Below, one piece after another: positions 59,608 through 64,000 of a stretch of DNA of 64,000 bases. Positions within the stretch are counted from its first letter, which is position 1. Every line of letters starts with the position of its first letter. The stretch is from Microthyrium microscopicum (taxonomy: Eukaryota; Ascomycota; Dothideomycetes; Microthyriales; Microthyriaceae). Below the pieces are notes generated by a model. It ran no database searches. It was given only the letters and a program-made list of their open reading frames with translations, and had not been told where the DNA came from. Made by a program: the position numbers and the translations under genes. Where the stretch lies: contig MU004237.1 in NCBI GenBank assembly GCA_010405405.1, forward strand, positions 1,127,345 to 1,191,344, given 5' to 3'.

Positions 59608-61806
59608 TTAAAAGCTATAATCAGCGCCGCCCAAAAAGTCCATAAAAACGTCCAGCGTCTCTGAGACTTGCTCATTGTTCATAACCTCGTCTGCCGTGTT
59701 GGGCAATCGTTGTCCTTCTTGATACTCTGAAGCATGGAGTTCTGAGCCTGCCATTCCGGATTCTGGAGCCGTCGATTGCGCTGCGGAAGGTATAAAGCTG
59801 ACCACTGGGTATGCCTCGGAGACACTAGAAGGCGATGGCTGCGAATTCGATTGCGCCAAAGAATGTAGTTGTTTTAGTGATGGCCGTTTCCACAGGATAC
59901 TCCGTGGCTGCGCACTTGATGTCGGTTTGTCAGAGTGCACTGTTTCGTCGGTGGACGGATCTCTATTCTCATTGCTAACGGGTGCGTTTTCGGGCTTAGA
60001 TACTGGCCATTCTGCGAAGCTGGCGCGTTTTGATGCTTGGGGTCTCTTTGGAGCTGGATCTTTAATATTAATGTTGGCAGGTGGTTGACGACGTTTGGCT
60101 GGAGAAGGGGGTTGTGAAACCTCTCGGTTTACAAGACACGCTGTCGGAATTGGCTCGAGAGACTCTGGGATCGGATTCGATTGTGGTGGCATTGCCGCTG
60201 GCGTGTTGAAGTCTAGGTTCAGTGGCGAGTAGGCTTTTGAATCTTGTCTGTCTGGGAGTGACGGCAAGCCCGGGTCGGAGTGGAAGCTTGTTGCGACTAG
60301 GAGTAGAGACTCAGCATCGACTGTATCTACAGCCGGCCGAATAGGACTTGTGGCCACAAAGCCAAGCGACACCGGGGCTCTTTTAGTAGGAATATCCAGG
60401 GATGTGCAGACATTTCTTAAAACACTCGTCGAGATAGTGCGCGCATGAGAGACAGGCCGAAGGGTAGGTTTCAGTGTAGAGGGCGAAACGGGTTGAACGG
60501 AGGGTTTTATGGTTGAAGGTGTTATGATGACAGCTTCGTTAGCAGGTGCTACGTCTGTTGGTAGATCGTCATGTATGATGCCATCTTGGATGACTTTGGA
60601 GTTGTCGGCTCCATGTTGTGCTATTAGAATCGCAGAGGCGTCCATGATTGCATCTTGGGTAACTTCGAGATGATCAGTTTGTGGAATGTGTTCCTGCTGA
60701 GCCTCCTGTTCAGGGGGACCAAGTGGCGTTTCTTGCACTCGCTCGTCTAGAAGAGATACCAACGATCTTCGAGTAGTACGGGGACAGGACTCCTTGACCA
60801 GCACGTTATTCTTCAGTGATTTCGCCTTCGTTTTGGGTACTTTTCTCGCGGTGTCTTGATTGTCAACGTCGATGAAGGAGGCTTTTCGCTTAGTAACTTG
60901 GTTCAGCTCGCAAGTGGCAATCGGCGCGTCCGTTTCTGCGTGTATGTTCCTTGGTTTAGGCATTGTGGGTGGTATGTTCGTGACGATCGCGGATGCCATG
61001 TTGCTTGATCCAGAACTCGTCTTTTGGGTTTGATGATAGTCTGTAGCAGGAACGAAGTGTGCAAAAGACGATGGCAAGACATTGATTGGGGTGAAGATAG
61101 CGTCGGGCTGAATTGGTGGGACCGATGACTTTGGCACCAAAATCTCTACAGGTTCGGGGCTGGAAGCTGGTATCGGAGGCAACGCATCTTTGGATATCTG
61201 ACTGACACGTTTCCTGCGATATGTCACGAATTTTGAAGGCGTCGCAAGTGCAGGTTCCTGGGTGCTTCTAGCCTGGGAAGAGTTGCCGGGATCTGGCAAA
61301 AGATCCTCATCAATTCGTTTAAGCCATTCGGACTTTGCGGGCTTTCGTTTTGAAGTGAACGACTGTTGTAGCAATCTGACAGATTCTGCAGCAGTGTCAT
61401 GGTTCGCAGCGGCCTTGCAAGCAGATTCCTTTCTGACCGGCTTTACGATATCTTTGAACACCAGTTTCGACTGGGCGTTGGAAGCTCCTGCATTCCCATC
61501 TCGAGCTGCAGTCTTCTTTTCCCTTCGAACCTTCTTGGTTGGGAGACCAACTTTTGATATGGACAAGGCAGTCGTCCTCCATGGATTCTTCCAGTTTGTG
61601 AACGGACCTCTAAGAGATGTGGATAAAAGCACTGGTAAATGTCCTTCTCGAACTCTTTTGGCATGACCCTCAACGCGACGACGCCGATCTTCTTCCTCTT
61701 CTTTTGTCAGGGCAGGTCCCGTTCTTTGGAAAATAGCTTCGTCGCTTGGAAGCAAAGCATCCTCATATCCTGGCAGAGGATAGGAGCTGAATGCCGAACG
61801 ACGCAT
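59608..61806 (-). CDS. Large disordered protein of unknown function
   Basis: A single exon encodes 732 residues; the ATG at 61806 is the first in frame, preceded by a near-cognate TTG. Only the first about 100 residues look structured or conserved (SSYPLPGYEDALLPSDEAIF then a basic EEEEDRRRRVEGHAKRVREG helix and SLRGPFTNWKNPWRTTA). The rest is Ser/Pro/Thr-rich with basic clusters (KKVRREKKTAA, RKVPKTKAK, PAKRRQPP) suggesting nuclear localisation. The C-terminus is acidic and hydrophobic (LDVFMDFLGGADYSF). I do not recognise a family. A chromatin- or nucleus-associated role is only a guess from composition. It is convergent with the GH47 gene. Confidence 0.75.
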   Translation of the reverse strand: MRRSAFSSYPLPGYEDALLPSDEAIFQRTGPALTKEEEEDRRRRVEGHAKRVREGHLPVLLSTSLRGPFTNWKNPWRTTALSISKVGLPTKKVRREKKTAARDGNAGASNAQSKLVFKDIVKPVRKESACKAAANHDTAAESVRLLQQSFTSKRKPAKSEWLKRIDEDLLPDPGNSSQARSTQEPALATPSKFVTYRRKRVSQISKDALPPIPASSPEPVEILVPKSSVPPIQPDAIFTPINVLPSSFAHFVPATDYHQTQKTSSGSSNMASAIVTNIPPTMPKPRNIHAETDAPIATCELNQVTKRKASFIDVDNQDTARKVPKTKAKSLKNNVLVKESCPRTTRRSLVSLLDERVQETPLGPPEQEAQQEHIPQTDHLEVTQDAIMDASAILIAQHGADNSKVIQDGIIHDDLPTDVAPANEAVIITPSTIKPSVQPVSPSTLKPTLRPVSHARTISTSVLRNVCTSLDIPTKRAPVSLGFVATSPIRPAVDTVDAESLLLVATSFHSDPGLPSLPDRQDSKAYSPLNLDFNTPAAMPPQSNPIPESLEPIPTACLVNREVSQPPSPAKRRQPPANINIKDPAPKRPQASKRASFAEWPVSKPENAPVSNENRDPSTDETVHSDKPTSSAQPRSILWKRPSLKQLHSLAQSNSQPSPSSVSEAYPVVSFIPSAAQSTAPESGMAGSELHASEYQEGQRLPNTADEVMNNEQVSETLDVFMDFLGGADYSF

Positions 61807-62775
61807 ATTGAAACCCCTTGTTCCTCCCAAGCAAAACGGTACGAGAAGTGTAATAGAAGGTCATCTAGGAAAATCCGGACGAGAAGCCGAGGTGACTGTT
61901 TTAAGAGCGAGGTATAGTTGAGGAGGCTGGTAGAGGCCGGTACTGGGTTGCTAAATAAACGAGTGGGGTATGAAGCAATCTTGGGCGATATTTTGAATTG
62001 AAAAGTATCAAAATGGCTGATGAAGAGTGTTAGACTGATTGACTTCAATTCAATGTAGTCGGAATGGTCAAAAACTTTGAGAGAAGGAGCGATGCAGGAT
62101 ATTAGAGATGGAGATGAGAAAAAAGGCAGGCGCGATGGATGCCAGGATGATGGGGTCTGGTGGCGACGCGCTTCGCGACAAACGGATCGCGGTGTCAGGT
62201 GTCAAGTGCAAAGCCACTTACTGCCTGATTTGGGTGCACTAGCAGGGGTTCCACTCCTGCTGGCTGCCAATGTCTCTCATACTGAAGCTGTCTAACAAAA
62301 TACTTTAATTGTCAAAGAATACACTGATGCAGTCTGAATACTTGCAGTTAATAGCTTACACAGTATATTGTATTCAGCAGTGGTGATAGTATTATCGTCG
62401 TTGATAATCATAGTCGAATGAATCGTTGCCCAGACAACTTGAAATCTAAACATTGTTCCATATCTGTACTAGCGCCTTATCGGACTTGTCAGGCACGGTC
62501 TAGGTTTGTGATGATCAACGCAACGGCTTCAGTGCTTGCTGAGCCTCAACTTCCACCATGATGTCCAAACTACCCACAACGCGTTTTCCATTCGCCCAAC
62601 ATACGCGTATTACTACGGCAGCAATTCCACGGTTCTAACTCTTACTTTATGCTATACCCTACTTTACCAGAGACCTAGCTTCTCTTCACCCTCAATCTCA
62701 CTTCTCGACTTTCCCATAACATAAACAAACCCCTCTCGCGCTCCAAGCGCAAAGCTTCCACCCCATATCATCACC
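61807..62775. promoter_or_regulatory. Divergent promoter region
   Basis: 969 bp between the start codons of two divergent genes. The 150 bases before 62776 are C/T-rich, as expected of a fungal 5' leader. No specific site was recognised. Confidence 0.5.
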
Positions 62776-64000
62776 ATGAATCAATGGCTAGACGACCTCT
62801 CTGAGGACTGGCCTTCTCAACCCCCCTCTCTCGCCGCTTCACAATCTTCACGCCAGCTAGGATCTTCAACAAGCAGAATACCACGCTCCATACGAGGCTC
62901 GGGAGCACAGTTACACACGGGCAAGAGTTTGCGTCGCAGTACCAATGGGTCAATCAATGTTTCTCAGCGACGCACATCGGCTCTATCCGAACGCACAAGT
63001 AGTCGGGAAAACATAATACCGGCTACTGACACGGCCCCACGATTAAGCAAGCCTAAAAAGCTTTCAAGTTTTAGAAGATCATTGTCTGCTGAGTCGGCGC
63101 AATCTGCGGCCATGTACGAGACGGTTGAAAAGAAGGCCTTCACACCATCGCCAAAGAAGGTGCAGAACACAGACGAGACACCCGAGTGGCGAAGAAGATT
63201 ACTCATGGGAGAGCGTGGTTTAGATCAAACTGATTTATTTGCGCCATCCAAAATCGAGTCACTATTTCAAAAGCCCCCACCGGTCGAGGATAAACAACAA
63301 CGAACCCGCGGTTTATCCTTCCTAAAAGGACTGGAAACAATACCATCTAGTCCACCATGGCAGCCAACTGGCATGCTTTCGTTCGCGTCGATGGATCAAG
63401 TGGCTGAAGAGGAAGATGAAGAGGTGGGAACTTTGGATCCAGTTCAAGAGAGCGATGAGTTATCAAGAGCGTCCAGTCGGCAAGCAGGCTCAGTTATCAT
63501 AAATCACAACACTGGGGTGGAACAACAAGCGGAAGACGATGATGTGTTCACCGATGGTGCGTCCTCCTTAGGATCCATGGTAAAACCCATGCGACGTGGA
63601 AAACATAGCGCTGCATATTCCAATACCCTATCCAAGCGATCAAGGCAGTCTAGTGCGCAATCAGCCAACTCGAATTACGACTCGTTCAGCGCTGTTTTCA
63701 TTGGCAAGCATCAAACAGCTGATGGTGGTGTTACATATGCGCCGATAGACATGTCAACAAACGAACTGGCAGAACGATTAGCACATATGGGTATGAGCAA
63801 CACATCAGAACAAGTCCAGCGCAAAGTATCAATACGGAGCAGTCGACCGCTTTCGGAATCTCCTGTAAAGTCTGATGATCTCCCGGATGATCTCCCAGCA
63901 GGAACTCCAGATATGATCAGTATTGGCGAGTTCGTTACCACTAAACGTGGTGGCTTTGCGGATGATAGCTCTTTTATGCATCGACCGCTTAGTCCTTCGC
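62776..64000 (+). CDS. N-terminal part of a probable septation-network scaffold (Cdc11/Nud1 type), cut by the window end
   Basis: An uninterrupted frame of 408 codons runs from ATG at 62776 to the window edge with no stop. The N-terminus (NQWLDDLSEDWPSQPPS) and a conserved segment near residue 136 (TPEWRRRLLMGERGLDQTDL then FAPSKIESLFQ) resemble what I remember of Pezizomycotina homologues of the spindle-pole scaffold Cdc11 (SnaD in Aspergillus). The visible part is Ser-rich and disordered, as in that family; the diagnostic leucine-rich repeats would lie beyond the window. Cdc11/Nud1 anchors the septation initiation or mitotic exit kinases at the spindle pole body. The identity is moderately likely, not proven. 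Confidence 0.6.
   Translation, partial: MNQWLDDLSEDWPSQPPSLAASQSSRQLGSSTSRIPRSIRGSGAQLHTGKSLRRSTNGSINVSQRRTSALSERTSSRENIIPATDTAPRLSKPKKLSSFRRSLSAESAQSAAMYETVEKKAFTPSPKKVQNTDETPEWRRRLLMGERGLDQTDLFAPSKIESLFQKPPPVEDKQQRTRGLSFLKGLETIPSSPPWQPTGMLSFASMDQVAEEEDEEVGTLDPVQESDELSRASSRQAGSVIINHNTGVEQQAEDDDVFTDGASSLGSMVKPMRRGKHSAAYSNTLSKRSRQSSAQSANSNYDSFSAVFIGKHQTADGGVTYAPIDMSTNELAERLAHMGMSNTSEQVQRKVSIRSSRPLSESPVKSDDLPDDLPAGTPDMISIGEFVTTKRGGFADDSSFMHRPLSPS

Overview
The window is nuclear DNA of a filamentous ascomycete (Pezizomycotina). The evidence is short GT-AG introns of about 45-65 nt with CTAAC-like branch sites, fungus-specific genes (alpha-1,3-glucan synthase, GH71 glucanase, a HET protein, a COT1/Cbk1 kinase, an up-regulated-during-septation coiled-coil protein) and a transposon ruined by C-to-T changes of the RIP type. 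A class such as Dothideomycetes is plausible, but the sequence alone does not settle it. Splice models were built by hand. Every multi-exon coding sequence listed as complete has a length divisible by three and keeps recognisable motifs across its junctions.

Layout. 1-8475 is gene-poor. It holds a 3.85-kb Mutator-like element with a perfect 9-bp target duplication and RIP-like decay, and a 375-bp TA-flanked MITE sits in its right end. 8476-14683 is an accessory stretch: a cysteine-rich single-pass membrane protein, a large multipass membrane protein of unknown role and an NmrA-like oxidoreductase. 15154-26446 is a housekeeping block: a WDR48/Bun107-type WD40 protein, the Fe-S assembly factor Nar1, the RNA polymerase subunit Rpb12 (divergent from Nar1), an NDR kinase and an alkaline ceramidase. 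27058-40479 carries a secreted cupin dioxygenase, a 2427-residue alpha-1,3-glucan synthase and, divergent from it, a GH71 alpha-1,3-glucanase. One enzyme builds and the other hydrolyses the same cell-wall polymer. 42446-45967 holds cytosolic tyrosyl-tRNA synthetase divergent from a HET-domain gene. About 3 kb of intergenic DNA with small duplications and a membrane-protein remnant follows. 48963-64000 holds a septation coiled-coil protein, a diverged four-unit intergenic repeat, the splicing factor Prp31, a secreted GH47 alpha-mannosidase with a proline-rich insert, a low-complexity protein of unknown role, and the 5' part of a gene resembling the septation-network scaffold Cdc11/Nud1.

Functional themes. 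Cell-wall and growth polarity functions recur (glucan synthase, glucanase, COT1-type kinase, septation proteins, a secreted mannosidase) among unrelated core genes. I found no secondary-metabolite core enzyme, no CRISPR array and no tRNA or rRNA gene. The strongest non-genic observations are the nested transposon with exact target duplications, the repeat array at 52964-54413, and abrupt strand-composition switches inside the cupin and mannosidase genes.
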